This document shows positions 27,039 through 35,732 of a stretch of DNA of 64,000 nucleotides, piece after piece. This DNA is from a bacterium. Lineage in GTDB: Bacteria; CLD3; SB21. Every line of letters begins with the position of its first letter. Position 1 is the stretch's first letter. The notes beneath the pieces were generated by a model. The model had not been told where the DNA came from and did not search any database. It worked only from the letters and a program-made list of their open reading frames with translations. The DNA lies in NCBI GenBank assembly GCA_013360215.1, contig JABWCP010000001.1:1-64000 (forward strand), in the 5' to 3' direction. The position numbers and the translations under genes are program-made.

Positions 27039-27911
27039 TCAATTCTGTTTTATAATGATTGGATTAAAGGCTTTGGAAACCACGGTAACGCGATCACCGA
27101 TTTGAAGTGATGCGACGTCCGAGGCCGTTGCTACAACGCGAATCAATTGCTCCCCTGATGCGATCGTGAGAATAAATATCGTATCGTTGGGTTCCATGCC
27201 CACAACTTCACCATCCATTCTAAACTTTCCGCTTAAATGTTTATCATGATAAACATCCATCGGATTACCCAGCTTAGCCATTCGCCCATTATCCAAAACG
27301 CAAACCCGATTTGATAAGCGGCAAATTTCCGCCATGTCATGGCTTACCCAAACCATCATCGATGGCGCTTCATTCCACAGGGTCAATATCTCTTGCTGCA
27401 TTTTTTTTCGCAACGCCGTATCCATTGCGGCTAGCGGTTCGTCCATTAGGAGAAGTACCGGCTTACGAATCAATGCTCGCGCCAAAGCAACACGTTGCTT
27501 TTGACCGCCCGACAACGTATCAGGTCTTCGCGAAGCAAGACCCTCCAGTTCGGTGAGTTGCAACATTCGCCGGACCGCTTCATCATCGGGTTCACTCAAC
27601 GCAAATGCGAGATTTTCATATATCGTCATATTGGGAAACAATGCATAATCCTGGAATACAAATCCTACAGCACGTCGTTCGGGAGGATGATTGATTTTTT
27701 TTTCGGAATCAAACCACGGTTGATCCTGCCAATAAATGCGACCGCTATCCGGTTCAGTGAGTCCGGCCAGCATACGAAGAAGGGTTGTTTTTCCGGAACC
27801 GGACACGCCGGTTAATGCTAAACGTTCATGCGCAGGAATCTCCATACGTATTTCCATAACGACATGCCCGGAGGAGGTTTCAATCGTTTTTTTAATATCA
27901 ATGGACAGCAT
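27039..27911 (-). CDS. modC: Molybdate ABC transporter ATPase ModC
   Basis: 290 residues. Walker A GVSGSGKTTLLRML, signature LSGGQKQRVALARAL, Walker B LLLMDEPLAA and the H-loop VWVSHDMAEIC. The C-terminal about 70 residues form a TOBE/Mop domain (FILTIASGEQLIRVVATASDVASLQIGDRVTV), as in ModC. Its ATG overlaps the modB stop by one base (TAATG), so translation is coupled. Confidence 0.92.
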   Translation of the reverse strand: MLSIDIKKTIETSSGHVVMEIRMEIPAHERLALTGVSGSGKTTLLRMLAGLTEPDSGRIYWQDQPWFDSEKKINHPPERRAVGFVFQDYALFPNMTIYENLAFALSEPDDEAVRRMLQLTELEGLASRRPDTLSGGQKQRVALARALIRKPVLLLMDEPLAAMDTALRKKMQQEILTLWNEAPSMMVWVSHDMAEICRLSNRVCVLDNGRMAKLGNPMDVYHDKHLSGKFRMDGEVVGMEPNDTIFILTIASGEQLIRVVATASDVASLQIGDRVTVVSKAFNPIIIKQN

Positions 27912-28582
27912 TATCGGCCTCCGGCATTATTTTTGGACTCGATAACATGAATACCGAATAACACACACCATGAAAAAATTACTAACACAAGAGCATAGGT
28001 GTGGGCCATCGAATAATTCATTTGTTCAACGGCTTCGAATAGCGCGATAGAGGCCACTTTTGTTTTTTCAGGAATACTTCCGCCAATCATTAGTACAACG
28101 CCAAATTCGCCTACCGTATGCGCAAACGTCATGATAGACGCCGAAACGACAGCCGGACGCATATTGGGTAATAGAACATGATATAGGATCTCCCCTCTTG
28201 ATTTCCCCAATGTTTGTGCCGCTTCGATCAACGATCGGTGCACTGAACCAAAACCCGTACGCAACGGATTAACCATAAACGGCAAACTGAAAATAAACGA
28301 ACCGATAAGAAGTCCCGTAAATGAAAAGGCAAGGCGCACATCAAACCATGATTCGATCGCAGCGCCAAACCAAAATTTTGGTGAAAACGCGATCAGCAAA
28401 TAAAATCCCAATACCGATGGAGGCAATACCAGAGGCATGCTTACCAACGTTTGCAACGGTATGCGCCATTTGCTTTTAGTAAATGCGAGATAGTAAGCCA
28501 ACGGAATACCGGCTATCAGCAATAATACCGTCGTACAACTTGCCAATTTGAACGTCAGCCAGAAAGGCGCCCAATCCATCAT
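27911..28582 (-). CDS. modB: Molybdate ABC transporter permease ModB
   Basis: A 223-residue inner-membrane permease of the ModB/CysT type with about five helices: FKLASCTTVLLLIAGIPLAYYL, SMPLVLPPSVLGFYLLI, SFTGLLIGSFIFSLPFMVNPL, and the cytoplasmic EAA-type loop SLIEAAQTLGKSRGEILYHVL. It lies in the order modA-mop-modB-modC and touches modC by one base. Confidence 0.93.
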   Translation of the reverse strand: MMDWAPFWLTFKLASCTTVLLLIAGIPLAYYLAFTKSKWRIPLQTLVSMPLVLPPSVLGFYLLIAFSPKFWFGAAIESWFDVRLAFSFTGLLIGSFIFSLPFMVNPLRTGFGSVHRSLIEAAQTLGKSRGEILYHVLLPNMRPAVVSASIMTFAHTVGEFGVVLMIGGSIPEKTKVASIALFEAVEQMNYSMAHTYALVLVIFSWCVLFGIHVIESKNNAGGR

Positions 28583-28583
28583 G

Positions 28584-28988
28584 CTACGCGTCCTCCCAAA
28601 CAGCTACCGCTTGCGCATTCACGTATACTTCAAGATTATGATTTTCCTCCAACGACATACGCTTGGCATTTTCTGTAGTGATAACCGATCGGATAGTACC
28701 TATCGCAGTTTGTACTTCTACTTCTGTCAAAAGTTTACCCCATCGAATATGAACAATTGTTCCTGCCCATTGATTGGACATACTACCGTGCCGGCATTCT
28801 TGCGGTAATAAGTTCACTTCGGTTTCTTTAAACACAGCGTACACTTGTATATCCGGTTTTAGATACGATGCCGTTTCAGGTGTTTCGATAATAACGGCTG
28901 TTAACTGAGCGTTCGCGCTTTGCATCGTCACCAAAGACAATGATGCTTCGGTTTCAATAGCAACGATATGACATTTAATTTTATTCAT
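28584..28988 (-). CDS. Di-Mop/TOBE molybdate-binding protein within the mod operon
   Basis: 134 residues from ATG 28988, overlapping the modA stop by 8 bases. Two similar Mop-type beta domains are stacked: KCHIVAIETEASLSLVTM and, after a linker, AGTIVHIRWGKLLTEVEVQTA with RSVITTENAKRMSLEEN-type ending. Mop proteins bind molybdate or tungstate in the cytoplasm and can buffer or sense it. The family resemblance is good by fold pattern; the exact ligand is not shown. It replaces the usual modE-like place in the cluster. Confidence 0.78.
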   Translation of the reverse strand: MNKIKCHIVAIETEASLSLVTMQSANAQLTAVIIETPETASYLKPDIQVYAVFKETEVNLLPQECRHGSMSNQWAGTIVHIRWGKLLTEVEVQTAIGTIRSVITTENAKRMSLEENHNLEVYVNAQAVAVWEDA

Positions 28989-29754
28989 GAATTCTTGTAT
29001 AACCAAATTTCACAAAAACTTCTTTGGCTGTATCCGAATAAATAAATTCAAAGCATTGCCGGGCCTCCGACTTATCACTTAATAAAGCAGCACTTTGTAT
29101 GATCGGATTATACAGTGTCGAATCAACGATACGATAGTATCCTTTCAAACCCGTCGGTGCACTCAATACTGATGACAACGCTGTCAACCCTATATCCGCC
29201 GTTCCGGTTGTAATGTACTGATTCACCTGGGATATATTTTCACCGAAAATCAGTTTATCCTTCACGCGTTCGTACTTTCCGGATTTTTTCATCGCGTCCA
29301 TGGCGGCCTTACCGTATGGTGCCAATGCAGGGTCAGCGATAGCAATGTGACGAATTTCGGCTTGGTCAACAGAACCCATTGCATCGTCGGAGTAAAGCGT
29401 CCTAACAGACCAAGCGACCAATTGACCTTGGGCATATGAACGCGGGCGCATACGCGTCAATTTCTTTTCATATAAAATATTTGGAAATACCGTATCGGCG
29501 GATAAAAAAATATCATAGGGTGCGCCGTGTTCGATCTGAGTCGCAAGTTTACCCGATGCGCCGGAAATGATCTCTACGCGAATTCCGGTTTGTTGCGTGA
29601 ATATCGCCATCAAAGCCTTAGTTGCGGGACTTACATTGCTAGCGACGGCAATACGTACCGACGACTGCGAATGTAATTCGAAGAAGCTCAATACCATCAC
29701 CATACACAAATTGACAAAGAGATTTTTGATCAAATGCTGTAACGAAGCGGGCAT
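28981..29754 (-). CDS. modA: Molybdate-binding periplasmic protein ModA
   Basis: A 257-residue solute-binding protein with a signal peptide (hydrophobic LFVNLCMVMVLSFF followed by HSQSS). Visible: VRIAVASNVSPATKALM (oxyanion-binding start), ASGKLATQIEHGAPYDIFLSAD, IRHIAIADPALAPYGKAAM, GENISQVNQYITTGTADIGLTALS and SEARQCFEFIYSDTAKEVF. The order is that of ModA/WtpA-type proteins; tungstate could be an alternative ligand. First gene of the mod operon. Confidence 0.94.
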   Translation of the reverse strand: MPASLQHLIKNLFVNLCMVMVLSFFELHSQSSVRIAVASNVSPATKALMAIFTQQTGIRVEIISGASGKLATQIEHGAPYDIFLSADTVFPNILYEKKLTRMRPRSYAQGQLVAWSVRTLYSDDAMGSVDQAEIRHIAIADPALAPYGKAAMDAMKKSGKYERVKDKLIFGENISQVNQYITTGTADIGLTALSSVLSAPTGLKGYYRIVDSTLYNPIIQSAALLSDKSEARQCFEFIYSDTAKEVFVKFGYTRIHE

Positions 29755-29839
29755 TCGTTAATTACTTTTTTAAAATCATTGATGATGACAACGCTCATTA
29801 AGGCCGATCTGAAATTACAAATTTAAGAGATTAATCACA

Positions 29840-29868
29840 ACCATAGCTTATTTCGCCTCGCAGCTCAA
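29840..29868 (-). promoter_or_regulatory. Probable promoter of the modA operon
   Basis: On the minus strand TTGAGC (29868-29863), a 17-base spacer and TATGGT (29845-29840), 86 bases before the modA ATG. No ModE-type palindrome or Moco riboswitch was recognised between it and modA. Confidence 0.5.
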
Positions 29869-29925
29869 GTTATTGAAATTTTAACGCTTATGATGTTACC
29901 TCGAAAATGAAATTGTAAAAATTTA

Positions 29926-29934
29926 TGCTATAAT
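29926..29934 (+). promoter_or_regulatory. Extended -10 promoter for the radical SAM gene
   Basis: TGC-TATAAT (29926-29934), a consensus -10 with the TG extension and no good -35. It lies 76 bases before the ATG at 30011. Confidence 0.5.
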
Positions 29935-30010
29935 ACCCGTGAACGGTCGGTTTCCCTTGCGAACGCTAAAAGTGCGTCGTATATTTAGATGAAGACATTA
30001 CTTCACACGC

Positions 30011-31018
30011 ATGACCACTTCGCCTACTTTAATACAAAAACGCTTTCAATTTCCTCCGGGTCAAAATCCCTTCATAACCGAAGAACAACGTTTTTTTTCA
30101 TATAATCATTACATTCGTTCGCGTTTTGGTCAAAGGATTCATCGTGTTACGGTGGATGCCGGATTTACATGCCCCAACCGCGACGGAACGGTGGCTTCCG
30201 GCGGATGTACATATTGTAACAACGACGGTTTCAGCCCGGCTTCGCAGATTTATCGTGTAAAAAAATACCTTAAGCCTTCAACGCCGGTGCACGATCAGAT
30301 AGCCAACCATATTGATGCAATGAAAAAGCGTTTTAAAACGGATAAGTTTTTCGCGTATTTTCAGGCCTATAGCAATACGTATGCGCCGGTGGACGAACTC
30401 GAAACGCTCTACCGAGAAGCCCTCCGTCATCCGGATATTATCGGTCTTGTCGTTGGGACACGTCCCGATTGTGTGGACGAAGAAAAGCTCCAGCTTTTAC
30501 AGTCCATAGCCGAAACTCATTACGTCAGTATCGAATACGGTTGTGAATCCATATACGATAAAACATTACAATGGGTAAATCGCGGACATGACTTTGCCTG
30601 CTTTATAGACGCGGTCGAAATGAGTGCGGGACGTAATTTGGATGTGGCCGCACATATTATTCTCGGTTTTCCGACCGAAACACGGGACGAGATGCTTGCG
30701 ATGGCTGATGCAATAAATCGCTTACCGGTAGATTTTATAAAGATTCACAACCTCCACATTGTTGCCCAAACGCCACTCGCCTTTCAATACAAAAAGTCAC
30801 CTTTCCCTGTGTTTGAGCAACACGAATATGGCATGTTAGTATGTGATTTTCTTGAAAAATTGTCTCCTAACATTTGCATTCAAAGATTATATGGCGATGC
30901 CCCGCGCGATATGCAAATCGCTCCCCGGTGGTCCACAACCGGCCAGGATATGAATCTTTGGGTTCAGGCCGAGTTGACACGTCGTCAGTCGTTTCAGGGT
31001 ATTCGTACAACTGAATGA
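30011..31018 (+). CDS. Radical SAM protein, YhcC/TIGR01212 type
   Basis: 335 residues. The SAM [4Fe-4S] motif occurs in VDAGFTCPNRDGTVASGGCTYCNNDGF, with the spacing typical of the YhcC-like family. Other family features: KFFAYFQAYSNTYAPVDEL, GLVVGTRPDCVDEEKL, VSIEYGCESIYDKTL, HIILGFPTETRDEML and KIHNLHIVAQTPL. It resembles oxygen-independent coproporphyrinogen oxidase-like folds in the core. The substrate of YhcC is not settled; archaeal/eukaryal relatives modify tRNA. The baeRF gene follows after 84 bases, giving a possible link to translation. Confidence 0.9.
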   Translation: MTTSPTLIQKRFQFPPGQNPFITEEQRFFSYNHYIRSRFGQRIHRVTVDAGFTCPNRDGTVASGGCTYCNNDGFSPASQIYRVKKYLKPSTPVHDQIANHIDAMKKRFKTDKFFAYFQAYSNTYAPVDELETLYREALRHPDIIGLVVGTRPDCVDEEKLQLLQSIAETHYVSIEYGCESIYDKTLQWVNRGHDFACFIDAVEMSAGRNLDVAAHIILGFPTETRDEMLAMADAINRLPVDFIKIHNLHIVAQTPLAFQYKKSPFPVFEQHEYGMLVCDFLEKLSPNICIQRLYGDAPRDMQIAPRWSTTGQDMNLWVQAELTRRQSFQGIRTTE

Positions 31019-31102
31019 TCATCTGAATTATTTGTTCTTTGCTTTGCTACTTACCACTGCGTTACGGTTTACTCTGTAACGCCAAAACCGTAGGAGGTCT
31101 CC

Positions 31103-32263
31103 ATGATAAGCCAAAAAACGATCGAACGGTTATCTAAAATCGGCAGCAGAGATTTTTTTATCACCAGTTTATATCTCAATTTGGATCATACACAGAAACA
31201 CGGTCAATACAAAATCGCTCTGAAAGATCTGCTGAAAGACCGTCGCCATCGTCTGGATGAATTTCGTAAGAATAAAAAAATATCCAAGGAACAGATCAAA
31301 TCGCTCGAAGATGATTTTGTTCGAATTGAAAATTATATCCAGCACGAATTTGTCAGCAAAGATTCCGGAAAAGGATTGGCCATTTTCAGCTGCAGCGCTA
31401 CGCATTTCTGGGAAATTCTCGAATTGCCTCAACCGGTTCCCAATCATCTCAATGCCGATTTTGATCCCAATATCCGCATTCTAAGCGAATTATTATGCGA
31501 TTACCGTCACTATGCCATCGCTCTCGTTGATAGCAGCAAAGCTAAAATCGTTGATGTCAATCTGGGTTTCGTTCGTGAAGTGTGGTCTGTCGAACATGCG
31601 ATAACCGGCAAAACCAAATTTGGCGGCGTGGATGGCACCCAAGAGCGTAATGCCGAGCGAGCGCACGATGAATCTGTTCATAAACACTTTAAGGTTGTGG
31701 CGACCGAGGTTGAAAAAGTCTTCGATCACAGCGACCATATGTGGCTTATCCTCGGCGGACGGCAAAATTTCCTACCACAGTTCGAGTCTCTTCTCTCCGC
31801 CCCGGTTCGTAAAAAAATTGTCGGCCACATCGTGATTGATCCGGAGGCATCGCTCAACGAAGTTTTGGGCAAAGCGTACACGATCGCCGAAGAAGCCGAA
31901 GCCGCCCATGAAAAAGAAATTATCGAACAATTACGCGGCGAAGCCAGTAACGGCGGTAAAGGAATTTTTGGTCTACAACCTACTCTGCAAAGCCTCCGCA
32001 AAGGCGGCGTAAGCACGCTTGTAGTGACGAAAGGATATCAGGCGCCGGGATTTGTTTGTCATAAATGTTTTTTCATAGGTACTCCTGAGGAAAAAGGCAA
32101 ACACGATACTTGCCCGATCTGTTCCGGACCAGCACACAACGTCGAAGATGTCGTCGAAGAGGCTATTACTTTTGCTTATATGCAAGGATGTAAAGTAGAA
32201 ACCACCAATGAAAATTCGCGCATGCGTATCATGGGTGATTTTGGAGCGCTACTTAGGTATTGA
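31103..32263 (+). CDS. eRF1-like release-factor-family protein (baeRF) with zinc ribbon
   Basis: 386 residues. The middle domain (YAIALVDSSKAKIVDVNLG) and the following loop FGGVDGTQERNAERAHDE, with paired Gly and Gln, resemble the catalytic loop of the bacterial/archaeal eRF1 families (VLRF1/Vms1-like), proposed peptidyl-tRNA cleavers that rescue stalled ribosomes. A C-terminal eL30-like part and a zinc ribbon (CHKC...CPIC, about residues 317-337) follow. A good Shine-Dalgarno (GTAGGAGG) precedes the ATG. The family assignment is by pattern; activity is inferred. Confidence 0.82.
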   Translation: MISQKTIERLSKIGSRDFFITSLYLNLDHTQKHGQYKIALKDLLKDRRHRLDEFRKNKKISKEQIKSLEDDFVRIENYIQHEFVSKDSGKGLAIFSCSATHFWEILELPQPVPNHLNADFDPNIRILSELLCDYRHYAIALVDSSKAKIVDVNLGFVREVWSVEHAITGKTKFGGVDGTQERNAERAHDESVHKHFKVVATEVEKVFDHSDHMWLILGGRQNFLPQFESLLSAPVRKKIVGHIVIDPEASLNEVLGKAYTIAEEAEAAHEKEIIEQLRGEASNGGKGIFGLQPTLQSLRKGGVSTLVVTKGYQAPGFVCHKCFFIGTPEEKGKHDTCPICSGPAHNVEDVVEEAITFAYMQGCKVETTNENSRMRIMGDFGALLRY

Positions 32264-32290
32264 CCTCATGATGAGTTTATTATATGTTTT

Positions 32291-32322
32291 AAAGGTAAGT
32301 TAAACGGCTTACCTTTTTTTTT
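32291..32322 (+). terminator. Intrinsic terminator after the baeRF gene
   Basis: AAAGGTAAG (32291-32299) pairs with CTTACCTTT (32308-32316) across an 8-base loop; the T-run is nine long (32314-32322). Confidence 0.9.
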
Positions 32323-32340
32323 AAACAAACACGATTAGCT

Positions 32341-33621
32341 ATGACCAACACACGCTCTGTATTTCTTACGATCTTTGTTCTATGTATCACACAAGCCCAA
32401 AGTACCAACGGCCAAGATTTAGATCACATCGAAAAATTCAACAGCGTAAAATCCTTATTTACTTCGCGTTGCATTTCTTGCCACGGTGGTGATGAACCGG
32501 TGGCCGGTCTACGGCTTGATCGCAATCTCTATGCACAGATCGTCAATGTTCCCAGTAACGGCAATCCCGGCTTACATCTCATTCAACCCAACTCTCCGGA
32601 ATCCAGTTACCTTTATCGAAAAGTAGCAATGCAACCGAACGAATTACCCTTTGCGGATGATCCCATGCCGCTGGACGATGTTCCGTTAAGTTCTTCTGAA
32701 CTGCAAATCATACGAGAATGGATCGTCTCATTTGATCCGGCCTTATGGCCTGCGGAAAATCAAAATAGCTCGATTGTTCAAAATCCTGCTTCAGAGATCA
32801 TACCAAAGTTTTTGGCTACACAATTGATCAATATGCCCACGACACAAACATTGGGTAACCGTAGTGCGGAATTTCGCATCATGCACCGTTTTGGCTTGAT
32901 CAACGGCGGTCCCGACGGAGGAAATACGTATGGAGGTTTTTTTGGCATGGATGCAGGTGCTATAACAAGTATCAACCTTTCCATAGCTGTCACGAATAAT
33001 GCGGATATTCTGCTTCGGCGTACTGGAACCAATAAAGATTTTGAATTGGGCGTCAAATACGTGCCGTTTCATTTCAACGAACGTTTTCCGACGGATATCG
33101 GTTTTTTTGGAAGCGTAGACTGGATTAGCCGGGATGACGTGCCCGCGCGTCATAAATTCTCACCTAATCTCCAAATGATGATCGGTAGCCGCCCATTTGA
33201 CAACCTGAGCATACTCGTAGTGCCCGGAATCGCCTTTAAAAGCAATCACAATGCTACGATCACCAAAACGATCAATGATACTACAACCCAAGCCTATCGC
33301 GATACGCGGGCTACTACGGCTATAGGACTGGGGGCGGAATATCTGATAGGCCGAGGCTATGCGATTTCAGGTGAATACATTCCCCGTCTCGGAGGTTATA
33401 AAGGAAATTCGTTTTCAAACGATCGCAGGTTTGATAATTGGAGCCTTGCTTTTTCATACAAAGTTCGCCTCCACGTATTTCAGCTTTTAGTTTCCAATAC
33501 CCAAACGATGCATACCACTCAATATTTGCCCGGAAGTTCAACTATTACCAAGAATGCATTATACAATAAGGGCTGGAATTTTCACTTCGGATTTAACATA
33601 TACAGGCAATTCAAATGGTAA
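32341..33621 (+). CDS. Monoheme c-type domain fused to a DUF5777-like outer-membrane barrel
   Basis: 426 residues. After a signal peptide (FLTIFVLCITQAQS), residues about 35-140 form a small heme c domain: SLFTSRCISCHGGDEPVAGL (CxxCH), SPESSYLYRKVA, PMPLDDVPLSSSELQIIREWI, as in planctomycete-type cytochrome domains. From about residue 160 a beta-rich region begins FRIMHRFGLINGGPDGG... with GMDAGAITSINLSIAVTNNAD, and ends in alternating strands finishing NIYRQFKW. This is the DUF5777-like barrel pattern. Such a fusion could place heme at an outer-membrane pore. The start of the next gene overlaps the stop by 7 bases. Confidence 0.78.
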   Translation: MTNTRSVFLTIFVLCITQAQSTNGQDLDHIEKFNSVKSLFTSRCISCHGGDEPVAGLRLDRNLYAQIVNVPSNGNPGLHLIQPNSPESSYLYRKVAMQPNELPFADDPMPLDDVPLSSSELQIIREWIVSFDPALWPAENQNSSIVQNPASEIIPKFLATQLINMPTTQTLGNRSAEFRIMHRFGLINGGPDGGNTYGGFFGMDAGAITSINLSIAVTNNADILLRRTGTNKDFELGVKYVPFHFNERFPTDIGFFGSVDWISRDDVPARHKFSPNLQMMIGSRPFDNLSILVVPGIAFKSNHNATITKTINDTTTQAYRDTRATTAIGLGAEYLIGRGYAISGEYIPRLGGYKGNSFSNDRRFDNWSLAFSYKVRLHVFQLLVSNTQTMHTTQYLPGSSTITKNALYNKGWNFHFGFNIYRQFKW

Positions 33622-34022
33622 AAGAAATCAAATTATTTTCGTTACTCGTTTTTGTAATGATTTTGTTATCGGCATGCGGCGAATTGAAAGAGGAATCTCA
33701 GCCGACGTTATTAGTACCGACAGATGTGCAGTCTATATTTAATGATCAATGCGTCGGTTGCCACTCCGGCTCTTCCCCTGCGGGATCGCTTAACTTGTCC
33801 GTGGGTAATGCATATACCCAATTGATCAATGTCACAAGTACTATCGAACCGACATTAAAGCGCGTCGTACCGTCGGATACTGCAAATAGCTATCTTGTGG
33901 ATAAAATTATGGGTACACAAACAGTTGGAGAACGTATGCCGGATGGTGGGCCTTATTTGTCGGCAGCTCAAATGAACATTATCAAATTGTGGATTCAAAC
34001 CGGTGCGGAGGCCAGACCTTAA
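33615..34022 (+). CDS. Heme c lipoprotein
   Basis: 135 residues with a lipoprotein signal (LLVFVMILLSAC), then a heme domain like that of the preceding gene: QSIFNDQCVGCHSGSSPAGSLNL (CxxCH), LKRVVPSDTANSYLVDKIMG, ERMPDGGPYLSAAQMNIIKLWIQTGA. The Met in ERMPDGG is a candidate distal ligand. It starts 7 bases inside the barrel-fusion gene, so the pair is translationally coupled and probably works together, perhaps as electron carriers at the outer membrane. Confidence 0.85.
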   Translation: MVKEIKLFSLLVFVMILLSACGELKEESQPTLLVPTDVQSIFNDQCVGCHSGSSPAGSLNLSVGNAYTQLINVTSTIEPTLKRVVPSDTANSYLVDKIMGTQTVGERMPDGGPYLSAAQMNIIKLWIQTGAEARP

Positions 34023-34067
34023 AATGCTTCCGTCGGCTGTAAGCGAAAAATAAAAAAATAATTCTGC

Positions 34068-35732
34068 TTATTTCATTAGAACTGTTACCACAGTCCAATA
34101 TTTGACCGGCACACCACCGGACAAACCCTGTTCGAATAGCCATTGCTTCACAGCGGCGATCGCGGCGTCATTGATCATCTGATCCCAGTCTTTGTTACCA
34201 ATGCGTTTGGAAACGTAAATTTCTTCAGGCTTTCCATCTGTTCCAACAAGTACACGCATCGAAACAGTGCCATTCAGCTTAGCCTTTTTAGCAAGATCAG
34301 GCATGACGGGGCTGACTTTTTGAAGAGCTTTAGGATTATTATCTAACTCATTGGCCATCTTTGTGGGCACAAAGACCGGTGCCGCAGGCTTAGATTCTAC
34401 TGGCTTAGGCGCAGTTCCTGCGGAAGCGGCATTAGTCGTGGACGCATCCGGAGTAGTGGTCGTTATGGTTGCAGCGGCTTCTTTGTTTACGGTCACGACA
34501 GGCTGTTTTACGGTAGCCGCTGCCGCCGTTTTCTTTTGATCTTCTTCTTGTTGCTTTTGCAATGCAAGACGGCGTTCTTGCTCAATACGAATTTGCTCCT
34601 GCTGTTTGAGCTGTTCTTCAAGTAAAGCTAAACGCTCTTTTTCCTTACGTGCATCTTCGGCTCGTTTTTGCCGCTCCGATTCGGTTAACCCTGCCCCGCC
34701 GGCTTTATCTGTAGGTTTTGCCTGAGCCAATTGTCTTTTTAAATCTTCGATTTCTTTGCGACGTTTTTCTTGCTCTGCTTTAGTATCCGTCGGTGCATCG
34801 GCCGCGATATTTTTAAACTCCAGATAAGATATGTTACCCGTGCTGTACACCGGCGTAAATACGACGAGACCGAATTTGTTATTCTCATCATCATCATGGA
34901 TAAAGCGATCGGCGTTAAAATTATCACCCCAGTCGTTACGTTGTGCGTAAACGACATTTTTGGTATGATTGTATAGATTAAACTCCAGATTATTATAAAT
35001 AGCATTTTTCCCGCTATTTTCGCCGAGCCGTGTATCGCCGATCAGCGGTTTAGAGACGTCCTGCACTAAAACACCATAACGATTGCCCGTGATTTCATTG
35101 GCATTGATACTTGGCGATGAATTTATTTTGGCGTTAATACCGGCGTAACCGTTATTCTGTATCTGATTGTTGTTAATTTTAGGTGTGGACATAATATCGC
35201 AAAGGATACCATTCCAATAATTTCCTTCGATACGATTACGAAATATACGCGGCGCGGAGTTGATACAGGTGATACCGTCGTAGGCAAACTCTATCACACA
35301 GTTCGATAAAATACTGCGGTCTTCACCCCGACGAAATATCAAACCGTACCAGTCGCCCGCCTGAGGTTGAAGTGTGCTTCCCTTCTCACCCGGATCGGTG
35401 AAATTACTGGAGGTAAACCGTATTTGAAATTTTTCCTGACCTTCGGCGCGTAAAATGCCTTCCACAATCAGTTCAGACTTTGCAACGTCAATTCCTCCGG
35501 CTTCATCATCCTGGTTCGCCATAAATCGGATCAAGGTATTGGGGCGTATGCGCACAGTAATACCCTCCGGTATCGTGACGTCTCCGGTAACGGTAATCAC
35601 GCCTTCCCATGTTTCGTCTTTTCGAATGACGCCGGATTTGTCCGCAGCCCACACTGAAAAACTGTTCACCAGTACAATCGTGAGCAGTATCCGCAGCCTG
35701 CACCTATGGAATTTAAAGAAATTATACGCCAT
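34068..35732 (-). CDS. Periplasmic beta-helix protein with TonB C-terminal domain
   Basis: 554 residues from ATG 35732, which overlaps the end of the HPt gene by 11 bases (the frame opens at 35774). A signal peptide ends ...NSFSVWAADKSG. Then a right-handed beta-helix region with NosD-like repeats (ILSNCVIEFAYDGITCINSAPRIF; GNYWNGILCDIMSTPKI; NGYAGINAKINSSPSI), a charged coiled coil with Gln/Lys/Arg runs, and a TonB_C-like domain at the end (LNGTVSMRVLVGTDGKPEEIYV; AAIAAVKQWLFEQGLSGGVPVKYWTVVTV). Unlike TonB it seems to lack an N-terminal membrane anchor, as the signal looks cleavable. Confidence 0.78.
   Translation of the reverse strand: MAYNFFKFHRCRLRILLTIVLVNSFSVWAADKSGVIRKDETWEGVITVTGDVTIPEGITVRIRPNTLIRFMANQDDEAGGIDVAKSELIVEGILRAEGQEKFQIRFTSSNFTDPGEKGSTLQPQAGDWYGLIFRRGEDRSILSNCVIEFAYDGITCINSAPRIFRNRIEGNYWNGILCDIMSTPKINNNQIQNNGYAGINAKINSSPSINANEITGNRYGVLVQDVSKPLIGDTRLGENSGKNAIYNNLEFNLYNHTKNVVYAQRNDWGDNFNADRFIHDDDENNKFGLVVFTPVYSTGNISYLEFKNIAADAPTDTKAEQEKRRKEIEDLKRQLAQAKPTDKAGGAGLTESERQKRAEDARKEKERLALLEEQLKQQEQIRIEQERRLALQKQQEEDQKKTAAAATVKQPVVTVNKEAAATITTTTPDASTTNAASAGTAPKPVESKPAAPVFVPTKMANELDNNPKALQKVSPVMPDLAKKAKLNGTVSMRVLVGTDGKPEEIYVSKRIGNKDWDQMINDAAIAAVKQWLFEQGLSGGVPVKYWTVVTVLMK

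Noticed and set aside
29755-30010. Molybdenum-cofactor riboswitch upstream of modA
   Set aside because: The spacer lacks a recognisable Moco-riboswitch core or long paired stems; only promoter-like elements are visible.
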